Source: Multifurca ochricompacta
Taxonomy: Eukaryota > Basidiomycota > Agaricomycetes > Russulales > Russulaceae
Direction of reading: 5' to 3'
DNA length: 64,000 nucleotides
Assembly (NCBI GenBank): GCA_022496185.1
Contig: WTXG01000054.1
Coordinates: forward strand, 124,001 to 188,000
The position numbers and the translations under genes were made by a program. The notes beneath the pieces are model-generated. The model was not told the DNA's origin. It saw nothing but the letters and a program-made list of their open reading frames with translations, and did not search any database. Shown here piece after piece: positions 12,156-24,906 of the stretch (its first letter is position 1; each line of letters opens with the position of its first letter).

Positions 12156-13395
12156 TCAAAATTGCACGTTCACAGGTGGGGTCTTGTGCTCCCGATATCT
12201 CCGGCGTCTTCCAGTGGATATATCGAACGGTGCAAGCTCCCACGATCTGCGGCTCTCTAGCGGATGCAAGTCGCACGGATATAACGGGTGCTTACCTGGC
12301 GTATGTCTTGGCTAAGCATGGAAGCATGATCCGACCTTCCGGACTGACTGTAGGCCAGTACAGCGACGTTTCGTTGTCGTGATGCGAGTGAATGAACCTG
12401 AGGAAAACTCGGTTTGCTTGGCTCGCGCGAAAGGGGAAAGAAAGAGATGTGCGTCCGATCACTTACGGGACAAGGAAAGCGACATCAGATTCATGCACAT
12501 AGCATTCGATGAACTCTACTCCCAGTCAGTCAGTCAGTCAGTAAACGGAGTTTTTGGCTATAGAAGAGTAGTGGCTCACGTCGAAGCCCGTCCCGCATCT
12601 CCGCTTCAGAGCATGCGTCCTCCAGACGTTTTGGATCAATAGTGTGCATCTGTCTCTTGGGTCTCAGTTCCTTTGACTTTGAATGATGCCGCTTTGAACG
12701 CACCTGTGCCCAGGATCTTGCTGAAAATTCCTCGCCGAAAGAGAGATGTGCGATGATTTCACGGCCATCATAGTCTCTGGTGTGCTGCTCTACGTCAGAT
12801 CACGAGATATGGGCTGGGGTCGCACCCGCACCACTCACTCTAGTATATTTCCGGGCGAGCTTCTTCAACCTTTTCGCGCCATGCACCACCTTGCGCATGT
12901 CCTGGACGCAGCCTTCACCCAGGAGCTTCTCTAGTGCGATGTCGGTAATGACTGGAGCTTGGAAGAGGCACGCGTCCACTGCATGCGCGAAAATGAGCGC
13001 TTCCTTCAGGACACTGGTGAAACACAAGAGCGCAAACAAAATACTCACTGCGAATGTGCAGTACCAAAATGTCGCAGAAGCCCGCGATATATTCAAGGAA
13101 GGCCGCCAAACGTGCGTCACCGCTTTGGAATTCACGCGCTTGCGCATAGATGTTATTTAATGCTCGTAAAATAGTATTCTTCGATATTCATCAGCATGGC
13201 AAAGGTGTCAATTGTTGGTGAGAGCAAGAGAGATCAACTCGGACGCACCTTCATAAAAGCTAAATGGTATCGAAAGGCGTGACGAGAGCTATGGCCGTGT
13301 CAAGGTCGCAATTTCGATTGCAGAAAAGCCACATGCACTCACTCTAGGGTATCTAGGTTGACCGGTGTAGTGGCAAGCATTGGAAGGGGAAACAT
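12156..13395 (-). CDS. Hemerythrin-like (HHE) domain protein
   Basis: First exons 13395-13343, 13288-13249 and 13178-13049 join in phase to read PVNLDTLDSRHAFRYHLAFM and NTILRALNNIYAQAREFQSG, then AAFLEYIAGFCDI. Later exons give EYDGREII-like DYDGREIIAHLSFGEEF, then DPKRLEDACSEAEMRDGLR, HESDVAFLVPFIHSHHDNET and the C-terminal SWELAPFDISTG. This order matches fungal hemerythrin-like proteins, whose four-helix domain binds a di-iron centre. The usual HH..EE iron-ligand segment after FCDILVLHI is disturbed: the intron at about 13048-13015 leaves the frame one base off, so key ligands cannot be confirmed. The last acceptor is a choice between two sites about 10 bases apart. The one giving SWELAPFD fits the family and ends at 12156; the other would end at 12079. 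Confidence 0.6.
12523..12543. repeat. CAGT tetranucleotide repeat inside an intron
   Basis: Five copies of CAGT lie within a predicted intron of the hemerythrin-like gene, close to its acceptor. Confidence 0.7.
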
Positions 13396-13834
13396 CCTTG
13401 CAGGTTTGCGGATTAATCGGTGGTGGGTAAAAAATCAACTGTAATGTCTACAACTACAAGGTTATCTGACTTGATTGAAGGGTATCAGGTCGTTGTGTTC
13501 TAGAAATGTGCGTTCGTCTCAGGTGCGTCCGTCTCAGATGGGTAGTGATGCAGCCAAAGAGGAGCGAGAGGGAATGATTTTTATACATGCAGAACTGACA
13601 AAGTTTTCCGAGATATTCATGGGCTGACGGCCATAGTTACGCTGCTTGACAAACGCGCGACAATGGACTAGTGGTTGTGGCTAGAATGCATCAGTCCACC
13701 CGGCAGCCACAAACAGAGCCACGATGGTTCGAGCTTGACATTCACCTAACGACTGTGGCATTGTGGCTGAGATAACTCAAGCCACATCTAAACACGCTGA
13801 CAAAGGTCATGGACAAAAGTCTGGAGTTCTAGCG

Positions 13835-15613
13835 TCACGCTACTCGCGCGATCTCGCGATCTATAGCCCACTTGACGGCAGCCTCGACATTTTCAGCCTC
13901 GTAAGTTGGCTTGTGGGTGGGTAGCCCATCCGCAGGGTCGTATACACCTGTACGCACAAGTATAGACGACCAGCCTGCTGCATTGGCGCCAGCGATGTCT
14001 GCGCGTGAGAAGGCGTGGGTCAATACAGAACAAAGATCGAAGCGAAGGGCTGCACACCTGACTCTGGATTATCTGTGCACGCCCATGAATTACCCATACA
14101 TGAAAGAAACGTACATGGGCTTACCTCCAACCATATAACTGGATAAGCAGGATGTTCAGTACAAAAGATCGTGGAGACGAGGAATGGAAGCTGACATTCT
14201 TGGCTGGATTTCACACCCAGTGGACAGTGCGCCATGTAGCTCTTCTATTCGAGCACGCAGCATCTTCTCCCCGAACTCGTACGTAGGCGTGGTTGGCTTG
14301 CCGTACTGCACGTGCGGATAGGGTGCACCCGTGAGAGCCTGCACGAAATCAGCTTCGCGGCTGGCCGACCTCCGAAAAAAAAAGACAACAAACCTTGAAT
14401 ACTCCCTGGAATGCCTCGCGAAACGCTCCCTGTCCAAGGCGAGGGCGTGAGAATTCGGATCGCCACTGAAGGTCCGGGTTGCAGAAGACGAGCTCAACCG
14501 GTGGCGCGTTTTCCACGGGACGACGGCGGTCGATGATTCCCCGCGACAGAATGATATCAATCATTACTTGAACATCGAGCGCCCAGTTGCGCGGGTCGTG
14601 GAAAACGAAGATTGCGGAAATGGGCGTCGTTGAGAAATCAACTGGCTGGGTCTCCAGTTCAATATGTCCATAAATGAAAATCCGGTACACGAACCGTAGC
14701 GGCCGCCCTCTCCTCGGGAGTGAGGTCATGAAATGGCCAAACGCTGGATGACGCAGGGATGAACAACAAATGACATGCATGGGAGGGGGTCATCTCGTGA
14801 CAGCTTACTCGGGGTTCCAAGCCTTAACGTCCAGAGTTGTATAAACGTGCTTGAGTCCGTAGCTTATGATATATATAATATATGTATTTGTTTTTGCATG
14901 ATGGTCAAGATCAACTCGTGATATTTCGCACCTTTTTGCTACTTTTCTCAACACATCGCGTTTTCCGCCAAGTACAAGCACCGGTTTATTGGCATATTTG
15001 TGTGCAAAGGATTTTAAGATAGTATGTGCTTGCATAAAATTAGAGGGAGTGATCTTGGAACATCATGAGTGCGAGAACGCGGATATCCTCGGACGTACCT
15101 CGAAGCCAAGTCGTTCTGTCAATTGTTTGGACCGGTCTTCTTCGCTGACGCCTCCGCCATTGGTCATCTTCAAATGAGTTGTGGACATATGACCACGAAG
15201 ATAAGAGGAGACGAACTAAGATGTACGGTATCTTTCTTATTGAATTATCAGTGGCATTCTCGATATTGGGGTAGAAGTTACCGGTTAAGTGAGTTATTGC
15301 CTTCTAATATTGAGAGCGCTCGTTTTGCTTCAGGAAGCACGTTCGCCCCATGCAGAAGAACACCATCCTGAGCTATATGAGCTATATTTAAATTCGGCTA
15401 ACTAGTTACTTACAATGTCAAAAGCAAAACCAAGAGAAAGAAGATGGTTAGGATTAGCCTGAGGCCGTGCATCTACGACAAGTGAAAGATGATCAGTAAT
15501 TGACCAGCCATGCAACAATAAGTCAAAAATCGCTACTCACGACTTAGAAACCGCCAATGCCAACCGTGGCAACTCCGCGCGCCACTCAAAGCCCTAGAAG
15601 TTCCGAATAACAT
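13835..15613 (-). CDS. HAD superfamily subfamily IIA hydrolase (CECR5/YKR070W-like), mitochondrial
   Basis: Twelve exons: 15613-15541, 15472-15414, 15367-15282, 15235-15217, 15167-15099, 15053-14932, 14862-14809, 14743-14394, 14338-14217, 14138-14125, 14072-14058 and 13998-13835. The start MLFGTSRALSGARSC is Arg/Ser-rich and acid-free, so mitochondrial import is likely. HAD motif I is FAFDIDGVLLHG (nucleophile and acid/base Asp). Motif II is in MTNGGGVSEEDR. Motif IV is YMVGDNPESDIAGANAAG (Asp pair for Mg). The middle carries AIFVFHDPRNWALDVQ and VELVFCNPDLQW, typical of this subfamily. Substrate is unknown for the family. Exon 8 has a frame change near 14660-14675 (after FHLWTY); the outer phases fit with one base removed or two added. 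It lies back to back with the DUF1932 gene, 247 bases apart. Confidence 0.85.
14058..14072 (-). other. 15-nt micro-exon of the HAD hydrolase
   Basis: The exon codes for the middle of motif IV (NPES). It lies between a CACAG acceptor and a GTGTGC donor, and joins VYMVG-type and DIAGANA-type flanking exons in phase. The preceding exon (14138-14125) is only 14 nt. Confidence 0.8.
15217..15235 (-). other. 19-nt micro-exon of the HAD hydrolase
   Basis: It codes for RKIPYIL directly before the motif II exon. Phases fit on both sides (two bases carried in, none out). The donor is GTTCGT and the acceptor AATAAG. Confidence 0.75.
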
Positions 15614-15859
15614 TCTGAACCACCACAAGCAGGGGAACTCGCCAGACAGGGTTCCAAACAACAAGTCCGGTGCAACGGACAGAAAATTCAGCTGACAACC
15701 ACGTGTAACTAGGATTAGGGTTCCAGGGTACCTTTCCTTTTTTGATCACTCCCGGTCCGGTACGCCGCAATATCATACTGAACGCTCTGGGAGCTGAGAG
15801 GGTATATACTACTATCTATTATTGTCTTTTTTATTTGAGTTGAGCGCTTTCTCAAACCT

Positions 15860-16864
15860 ATGCCACCACCACAGACGATCGCTATCATCGCGGCCGGCGC
15901 GATGGGTAGCGCGGTGGCGCAACGTCTCATTAACGCAGGGTAATGGTGCTTACAAACTTGGATGGTCGATCTAGTGCAACACGTGAACGCGCACGCGACG
16001 CAGGCATGCGGGACGTCCCATTTCCCGAGCTGTTGCTTGCACCAATATTTCTTAGCATCGTGCCTCCAAAAGATGCAGAACAACTCGCAAAGATTATCTA
16101 ACGACATATAATGCGGCACCCGTCGAAGCCCGCGCAGAAAGCCCGATATATGTTGATTGCAACGCCGTCAGCCCGGAAACGGTGAAAGGGATTGCGAGTT
16201 TGTTCGCTGATTCGGACGTGCGCTTCATCGATGCGTGCATTATCGGATGGCCACCCAAGGACAATTATAACCCGACCTTCTATGCAGCTGCAGGGCGTGG
16301 AGATGGAGCCCCATTGTCTAAATTTGCTGAACTCAGTCAATGGGGCTTAACGTATCCCCACTCAAGGAAGGATCAAATATTGGCGACGCGAGTGCTTTGA
16401 AGATGTCATACGCAGTGCGTGAATCCATCACTTCCCCGGATTACGGATCCTGACAATTGCACAACAAAAAGGGAATTGTGAAGGGTCTTACAGGACTCTT
16501 CACGACCATGATCCTTTGTGAGCACATTCGAGGCAATCTTCAGAAAACCTGATACCAATTTTTGATAGCGGCACATGCGGCGTCACCCGCTACAGCTGAT
16601 GCGTTGCTATTAGAGCTACGGCATTCGCAACCAGCCCTCCTCGACCGTCTGATACGCGCCATCCCTGACATGCTACCGAAGGCCTATCGTTGGGTTGACG
16701 AAATGCGCGAAATTTCTGGGTTCGTAGGTGGGCCACTCGGTGGCATTCATGAGGGCATGGCCAATCTCTACGAGCGGATGGTGCAATCAATCGCTGAGAA
16801 CGGGGATGATAAGCGCATCTTGGAAGCATTTGTTGAGGCCGCAAGGCGAGAGACCTCCGAATAA
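15860..16864 (+). CDS. NAD(P)-binding 6-phosphogluconate dehydrogenase-like protein with DUF1932 C-terminal domain, three frameshifts
   Basis: Exons 15860-16414, 16472-16517 and 16569-16864. The N-terminus TIAIIAAGAMGSAVAQRL is the Rossmann loop, with the first Gly of GxGxMG replaced by Ala. Further family segments are PFPELL, FLSIVPP, YVDCNAVSPETV and VSPLKEGSNIGDASALKMSY. The C-terminal DUF1932 domain includes MLPKAYRWVDEM and GGPLGGIHEGMANLYE. Such proteins are predicted oxidoreductases of the beta-hydroxyacid dehydrogenase group; no substrate can be given. The frame changes after NAG (about 15938-15942), after AKII (about 16098-16101) and before VSPLKEG (about 16350-16353). Each is repaired by one extra base, and both introns then fit in phase. 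It is either a recent pseudogene or carries three sequence errors. Confidence 0.75.
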
Positions 16865-19800
16865 TCCACTCCACCCCCAAAGCCAGAGGCGTGACGCCTG
16901 TTTCCAGGAGTAGAATAATTTCATGTTTGTAGACACGGCATCAGCGTGTGTGTACATCTCCGCACTGTGCACACGAGTACAGGGCAGTTTCACCCTCTCC
17001 TTGGGTTGAAATGATTCGAACCGGGTTCGAACCTCACCGGCTGGTCTCGTCAAACGGTGTGGGTCGAATTTCCAACTACACCTAAACAGATCCCAGGGTG
17101 GGCCGCAAGATACCTTCTACAATGGTTCGGCATGTCACAAGCAAACTCAGCGGCACATCTCGGCGTATCAATAGTGGACGCTAATGGCTCCAAGTGAAGC
17201 CATATCGCATTAAGCGCTTGCACGCGGAGCAAGATGGAAACTGTAGAAAGACAAATTACATGGGGATAGATCAGAAGGATGACAAAGACCTACGTACGAA
17301 AACAAGCGGGACAGCAGTATCAGATTGCAGCAGGTCAGTCGCGGGAAGACTTGAAGCGTCCATGCCACAAGTAACGGCCCGCGCCGAGATGCGCGGGTCC
17401 TGCCAAAGCGATTAAATAATGAAAAGCCGGTACACGACATCGCGGCCGCTCCCGGGTCCGGCACTCTGGTCCTCAGGGCTGCGACTTCGTAAATTGGGTC
17501 CTTGTTGAGCCCGCCCCTCCCTAGGCACCATGTGTCGATGCCATGATACACTGTACAATGTAGTCAGATTTGCTTTTTGTTCCCCTGGATCCCACTACCG
17601 ATTCGGCCTCGTCTACCTCTACACCGTAAGCATAGTGCGTATGTCACTTGTGAATAAACCTTGGCCGAGCATGTTTTTCCGTCTAGTGTCTGAGCTTAGC
17701 CCAAAACACGCCTTAACAATCCTGGGTAAATTATTTTTTTTATTCCTCCGCGGGCCGTTGCCACGTACAAACTTCCTTGGCATTTTAAACAGTAATCACG
17801 GCGAGGATGAGACTCATTGAGGTGCTCAGCTAGGGCGATGGCCCTCCATCTAGTGCATTATGCGAGCGATTATACCAGCGGCAAAATTAGCGCTTGCGGT
17901 TCACACGTTCAGCGTAACAACCGACTTTCACGGCAGACCGCGGCGTATGCCATGTCAGTTCCTGCACGTCGTGTGCCTGAATACTGTGAGAAAATTCCCG
18001 AAGCTGCCAGGAGCGAGGGTGCACTTGACGTGGACCGTGCCCTCGAGCATGTACGAACCAGCTAGGTGATCATTAATTATTACGGAGCAGACTGGAACAA
18101 TTAACACAAAGATTTGCTTCACCTGAAACCTCCAAGTGTAAATCTCAGTCGGAGATTTCCCCGTGACGATGGACCCTGCTTGCAGGTCAGCTATCGGGAC
18201 GGCTATTCCGTCCTGGGCCGAAGCTATCAATCAGGGCGTACAGGAGTGATACAGGCAACAGGACAATGGCGGTTCGGTTTGGAGCCCCGCAAGCTTCCAA
18301 ACATGGTGGGGAATCTTGATGTTAAGGGTCTGCCGCGGGCTGGGTGATCGGCGACTATAACAGTACCACCGTGGATAAGCATCTTTTCTGGAACGCCAGT
18401 TTCTGTTGAGAACGATGCAGCCCGTTGGACAAAGCGAGGGTACTGTTATGGAAAGAAATGAGTGCAGATGGGCTTAGAAGCACCCTACTCGGGGTCCGGA
18501 ACGAGTTTCAAGAGCGCGTGCGAAGGAGCAGGGGATCGTGCTTGACAGCGCGCGTCGGGGAGGGGTCGCAGTCACGTACATTGCCCCGTCTGTTAACAGC
18601 ATTGTTCCACGACGATAGATAGACCCAAAGCGTGAGGAATATTGAACCTTAAGCAAAGCAGAGCAAGCCGAATGCGGTTTGGGCGCTTCGTTTCGCACCC
18701 GAGTGGGTGGCATCGTTATGGTGTCGCCGTTCCACAAGGGGTTGAACGATGCGAAGTAGCGGGGAATTCGTGAGGCCGAAGCAATTAAGAACGGAAGGCA
18801 GTCTCCTTTTCAGTGGTCCCACGAAGGCGAAGCACTGTGTCCGTATGCGGTCACGGACTTTTGAACCCAATTGTACACATGCCAATGTAGGCTGTGCATG
18901 AATTAGGAACCTATCAGAATCATGAGGAGCAACTCGCTCGACTTGCGGGGTCAACCCCGTCGAGCATGTGTGATTGATGGGAGCACCGCAGCGTGGCGAG
19001 CACCCTGATCTGGGGCTAACCAAGGTATCAACCACTGGGAAGTCATTAGGAGGGGTAAGCGCCTTTCAGCGCCAGATAGGCAAGGCGTACCACCATCCTG
19101 CCTCTCTTACTGCGCGTGAATATAGTCGCTCAGGAAGACATGCCTTTAGGCACGGACTTTGGGCAACGTAGCATGAAATCAACTGACAGATTAAAGCACC
19201 ATCCTCCGCTATCTATCAAGGGCGTTCCTTTACGATATGCGCAACCAGCCGTAGGCTGCGCCTTTCGCTCACTGCCGAAGGGTCATATTTCGTGAGCACT
19301 GACAGCCGGAACGAGGTTGTACGTGATTGAGATTAATGGTGGAAAATCCTGAACTTCAAAGCGTATCAGTACGTACGGCAAGTTTGATTGAACACGGGGG
19401 GCGAAGTATCGGGGGGTGGGTGCCGAGCGCCAATCGCGTACAAACAGATCGGAGTATACAACGGCGCGTCGGGACGGGTGCTCACTGGATGGTTCATTTG
19501 AGCTATCACCTTGAATGCGACCTCTCTATGAGAAAATTCATGGCCACTTTCAGTCTTCAGTGGAGCCTGGTTATTGGCTGTTGCGGTAATTGCGCGCGCT
19601 TGGGAGCTTGCTTCTCACCGTCACCCTGAGTTATGACGAAAAGGCGTGAAACACCATCGTGTAAGTGAGGTTGTGGTCTTACGAGGAGACGGGTCCAGGC
19701 CACTCGGAGGGAGGCTAAGCAGATACGACTAGTCCAAACGTTGATATCAAGTTAGTCTCTCTGAGAACAGGACTTGCCAATGGCAACCAATATTCCCACG

Positions 19801-20497
19801 CCTGACGAAAATGACTTATAATGTGAATCTGCGTCATTGATGGGCGGGCAGCTGACAGCGCCACTGAAAGTTCTAAGTCGTGTCCACACAACCGACTGGG
19901 AGTCGAGGTTCTGGAGGTCTAGAGGACGTAATTATGCAAATAATCGACAAAAGGGTCGGAAGAATGGGGTACTATGATGGTCTGATGTGGCCTGATCGCC
20001 CAAGACTTGTCATATCACGCCAGTTGCCCGTGTGAAATGCGAACGATCAAACACACTGACTGGAACGATTCACTTGCTTCACTTGACAGCCTGACGTATG
20101 GACTGCGTTCCTGTCTCATGTTATGAATACGCGGGAAAAAACACATTTCACACCTCGGGGGATCGTGAGGGGGACGTATAACAGTTCATAAGAACCTAAT
20201 ATTTCAGCAGCGAAGCACGAGCGTTAGAACAAAAGCTAAATTGTAAGCCCGAAAGGGCATCCCCAAGAAGGAACGTGGAGATGTAAAGATACTTAGCCAG
20301 CGTCAAAAATGTGTTTGTGAAGACCTTCACACATTGTCAACGTATTAAAAGATATGTTTGGGAAAAAATAAGGAAATGTCGAAGCTGAGAATTGTACAAA
20401 GGGGACAAGGAGGCATCTCCAAAGAACTGGAATGGAACGTTATGAAGGCGTGAGAAAACCCTGATTTTGAAGAACCACATGACCGCATGGCCGTGTA

Positions 20498-20522
20498 CCA
20501 GTGCCAGTGCCAGTGCCAGTGG
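20498..20522. repeat. CCAGTG hexanucleotide repeat
   Basis: Four perfect tandem units. Confidence 0.8.
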
Positions 20523-23500
20523 AGGGGTTAAGCACTTTTACGATCGTAATGCAGCAATAACGCTCGACCATGGTTACTCTCATATATCTTTGTCCTTTGT
20601 CCACGTCAAGTCGACAATCACAATACAAATTACCGATTCCTCCAGGTCGGCGCGGCAGTTACTGAAAAGAGGCACTTAGCTTCGCACCCCTGTATCTCCA
20701 CAATTAGGATCCCCCACTTTTCTGTTCCTGTTCGCTTTGGGTCGAGCTAACTTCTGACTACACAGCCGCACTAACTCTCATGTTCTGGACCGTCTCGACG
20801 CTTGTATGTTCTTAGTCGCAGACGGTGGGACCCATTCAGGGAATTTTTTGTTTTGTTTTATGGAACGTCCAACCCCAGTTTGGTTTCGGCTGTGGTGCTT
20901 TTGTGTGCCGCCGCGGAATATGTGATCACAATCTTCATCGCCAACAACATCGCTCTTGGGTAGAGAGCTACCCTCGACAAGTTGGAAATGAACGTTATTG
21001 TATCTGCATCCGCAACTTCCTCACTTCTGCGTCAAGATCGCTTCTCCAGACGCATGCAATTGCTCTTCTCCGTTCCCCTATCTATTTTCTTACTCCCTGA
21101 TCCGAGCCATCCCTTATCAGAATGGTGTCCCTTCGAAAAGAGAAGACACAACCTCAAGAGGAGGGGTCCCCACATGATTTCACCATGTTACAATGATAAA
21201 CACCCCGCATTCAGTCTCCGCAATCATCAACACCCGCGTTGGACGGCTTCCGCGGCTGGCGCTCTCTCAGGTGTATCAGGCTGATAATCCCTCGGAACGA
21301 ACATCCATAGGTCACTGATACTCGAAGGTCTTGTGCCGCCATGCCGTTATCCATGATGGAGAGCAACGCACTTGTGACTGATAGAACCAGTTCCTTCATG
21401 AAGGATAAGCGACCGTTAAGCGACCGTTCAGACGTTCCCCAGGTTGAAACACAGATACAATTATCTGGCATTTGTGTCTTCCTGATCTCATGTTCCGGGG
21501 TGGTGGGTTGGAAATTATTGAAGCAGAAATAGATCTCCGGTGGTGCACTTGCCCCCTCCTGGTATATACCTCTGCTTTGATATCCGCTAACGAACTGGGG
21601 TGCTCTACCCGGACGAACCTCGATTCTATGCGATCTCCCAGAACCAGTTTCACAGCGCCGCTATTTAAATTTATATTCTCCTTATTCCACGGCACAAGTG
21701 GGAATATCTTCTGTTTTGTATCACTTGTTTTCAGCTGGCTCCCCGTGACTGCCAATTTGTAGCCCTCCTGAAAGCCTTTGTTTCTACCAGGTTAAAGGAT
21801 CAACAGCTGAAACGAACTCTACATAGACCATGACCATCAACAATTTTCGGCTGTCCTTTTGCGCCCACGTGTGGCATGCCTTACAAAGCTAGTGTATTTT
21901 TTTTATTTAGATTCCATCAAATCTCAAAGCACGGGTACTTTACGCGTTCTTTACGCGTTCATATTTAGTCCCCCCACCCCCCCCACGACCCGGTCACAAG
22001 GTGCTAACGTCGAGTGAATAGGTACTCCTCTCGTTACTTGGTAGGGTTAAGTTGGGCCCGCTTAGGCGGGCATGAATGTCGCCCATTGGTTCAGGGCGTA
22101 GGCCGGCGAGATTTACCTAATCGAGTATGCCTGGACCGGAAGCCTGGGTGAGCTTACATGACATCAATAACGATCACTTTCAGTTCGGATGTTCTTTCTT
22201 TCTGTGTAGATCCTGCATCTATAATCCTCCTCCACCTACATCTACATCACAATCAATACATACAGTCCAATTTCCGTAAACCCCACATATTACTGCAACT
22301 GCCAACGCCAACCGCCAACCGCAACCGCAACTATCTCTCCTTTTGCCAAGGAGCCAGTCATGGAGAATCCCGAAGCGCGCCGACGTCCGTTCCTGATGCC
22401 AAGCGGAGTTGTTGCTCGAATGTCATGCGTGTTATGTTCGGGAAAGCATTTATGACTTAAGAATTGATTGTCATTTTCCATTCCAATACATGGACCCCCC
22501 CCCCCCTCTCCCTCCCTCACTCCCAGCGGTATTGATTTTTCCAGGTGCCGCGGACGTCTTACTATAGATAGTATGTCCGCTCGGGATTGGCCCCGCCGCG
22601 CCGCTTAATCGGCGCGCCCCGAGTACTGTATTTGTGTTTGTAAGTGTGTGTGTAAGTGAGTCGTGATTTGTCCGTTTCACGCAACGAATGAGACCTTGCG
22701 ATTCTGGCGATGTGTGATATGGACTGGCACAAAGGACAAGTACACCTCGCTAACTTGACGCCAAAAACAAAACCATTTCCTTGTCCCTTTACCCTTATGA
22801 AATTTAAAGGGAAAAGAAGGCATAGAGAGTGACGAACGTGGAAAGTGCAGGGGGATTATTCCGTTCTGTCCATTTCATTTTCATATGGTTTTCTCAGGCT
22901 TTTTCTTTTTTTTTATGTTTTTTTTTTTTTTTTGTTATGCAAAAATAGTCCGCCGTGGCTTGGTGTTCGGACGACAGATCAATGGAACCAATCGCTTGCC
23001 AGCATGTATAGGTAAGGGTTTCGAATTGGCTCACCCACCTTCCCTCCCCCTATATGCCAGCCGCTCTAGAAAAGTAATTCTGAAGCGGCACGCAAAGCGA
23101 GCGAAGAGCATGAAAGTTGATAGTTCCGGGGTTGCCAAGATGACTTCAGCTACGCAAAAAGCCACGTCAAGGGCTGCTCATTAGGTTATAACAATTGAGC
23201 CTGTTGCCAATTACTTCTAAGTTCCCAAGCATCCTGTCATTTTTACCCTTCCACTCGTAATCCTGCGGCCTTTGACGCTGAAGATTGCCCGGAGCTCCTA
23301 ACGTGCGCTTTTTATTGGAATTAACGCCCGTAGAAGGGAATCATTTGCCGTCACCTTAACTAGAAAAGGCCATCAGACATGTACCCCATTTCACTCACTC
23401 GTCTATGACGCCTTGCATTATCAGTCCCCGTTGCGTGATGGCGATGTATTTGTGATATGTTTATGAACACCACTCACTTCGCGCGGCTGTCGGCCACCTG

Positions 23501-24867
23501 GTGCAACCCCTTTTCATCCCACACTCAGAACATAAGGGGGCGGATGTGTGTCTGACAAGTACACCACTTGAGACTTCGTCTCATGTCGCGTGGGAATCCA
23601 AGCCAATAAGTTCATAAAAAACGTCTGCGGCGGTGATTTTGATCTACCCGGTGCGGTACTGAAGCGGAAGCGCGGAAAAGGATTTCAATGTTGAAAGTGG
23701 GTGGCAGAAGCCATTCGGAGCTAGAGAACAGGCACGCAAGCCTTCTACAAAGCGTGCGCACACCTAGGAAGACCACTTGTGTCACCATTTATGGGCAGTA
23801 TAAACACCCACTCTGGTAATTGAACGTTCCAGAAGTACGCGATCAAGTCAGAACAGTGATGAGGGAGCCGATGTCCGTTGTGTGAAACTTATGGATAAAG
23901 CCAAACAAAGGTTTGTGTAAGAAAGCTGGTCAACGGATTGGCTAGAAGGGCTCAACTAAACCGTTGAGAAAAAAGGCGCCTCAACGAAAGGTCAGCCGCG
24001 AAAGAGTTGATGTGTCATGAACACGTAGGGACAAAGACGGCATCCTGAGGGATAGTGCGTGAATTGAGCCACGCGGCTTACCGCAATGATCAGGGTATTG
24101 TGGAAGGGAAACTGCCGAGTTATCTGATGGCTTCGAGATGGCATGCAGGGTCGCTCTGTTTGTGGGGGTGTGCAGCATACCTTGGAAAGGGAGGGCGCAT
24201 GATCACACGCGCGGCAATAGCCAACAGGGACATGGAACCCTACTGCGGCAGAAAGTACCCACATTGGAGCGCTGCTTCCCCCCTGGCGCTAGAACTTGAA
24301 GGACGCGAACCAAGAGGAGCGCTGATGGGCCCCTGTAAAGGACATAATTTGTCACAAAAGTGACACCGGCGAATGGCACTGGCTGCATGAGAGACCCGGC
24401 CTAGGTAACGTTAAGATCATCGAACGAAATTTACCGAGAGGGCTGACCTAGACGCTGTTGAAATACCGAAGCCCTTTTAATAAGCGCCAGGTAACGCAGG
24501 CAAAAAAAAAAATAAGGAAAAAAACAGAAAAAAAAACAAACATACCCAGACTTTTGATGACGCGCGGCACTAACCCATGTGCTATGTTCTGATGAGAACG
24601 TGAGTTGTAGATATGATCACAGAAAACGAAACGAGTTCTGAATACTTTTTTTTTTACCACAACCCGGGCGAAAGTGATACAAAGGAAAAACATGTTCTCA
24701 CATGTAACCGTTTCGGTTTCCAGCCCTGAATAAAGTACTTCCTGAGAGAAAACCCGTCAGAAGAAAATATGTGCATTTGTGTGTGAGTTGAGTATCAGTA
24801 ATAATTGCGAGCGTGTGGAAGTGGTGGAAACCTTGCTAGAGGAATGTGCAGGTGCCCCCAAGTGCCG

Positions 24868-24906
24868 TGTCATGTCATGTCATGTCATGTCGTGTCGTGT
24901 GATGTC
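24868..24906. repeat. GTCAT/GTCGT pentamer repeat upstream of ATG5
   Basis: Seven tandem pentamers that change from GTCAT to GTCGT, ending about 125 bases before the ATG5 start codon. Confidence 0.8.

Noticed and set aside
12079..12276. Alternative C-terminal exon of the hemerythrin-like gene ending at 12079
   Set aside because: Phase is possible, but the alternative acceptor gives SWELAPFD, which fits the family C-terminus better.
17010..17045. tRNA-like B box (GGTTCGAACC) on plus, and a similar one on minus
   Set aside because: No matching A box, anticodon arm or acceptor stem could be folded around either one.
17040..17500. Possible cytochrome P450 relic on the minus strand (segments resembling VYR.F.I..., QDPR and AIWLHL..LASTID)
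   Set aside because: No heme-binding FGxGRxxCxG motif, several stops, and order and spacing are only loosely right; coincidence cannot be excluded.
17955..18420. Coding-like minus-strand stretches (GIAVPIADLQAGSIVTGKSP, TGVPEKMLIHGGTVIVAD)
   Set aside because: No intron chain joins them in frame and no family is recognised.
22495..22506. C-rich run as a possible G-quadruplex or telomere remnant
   Set aside because: A simple homopolymer; the sequence has no TTAGGG-type repeat.
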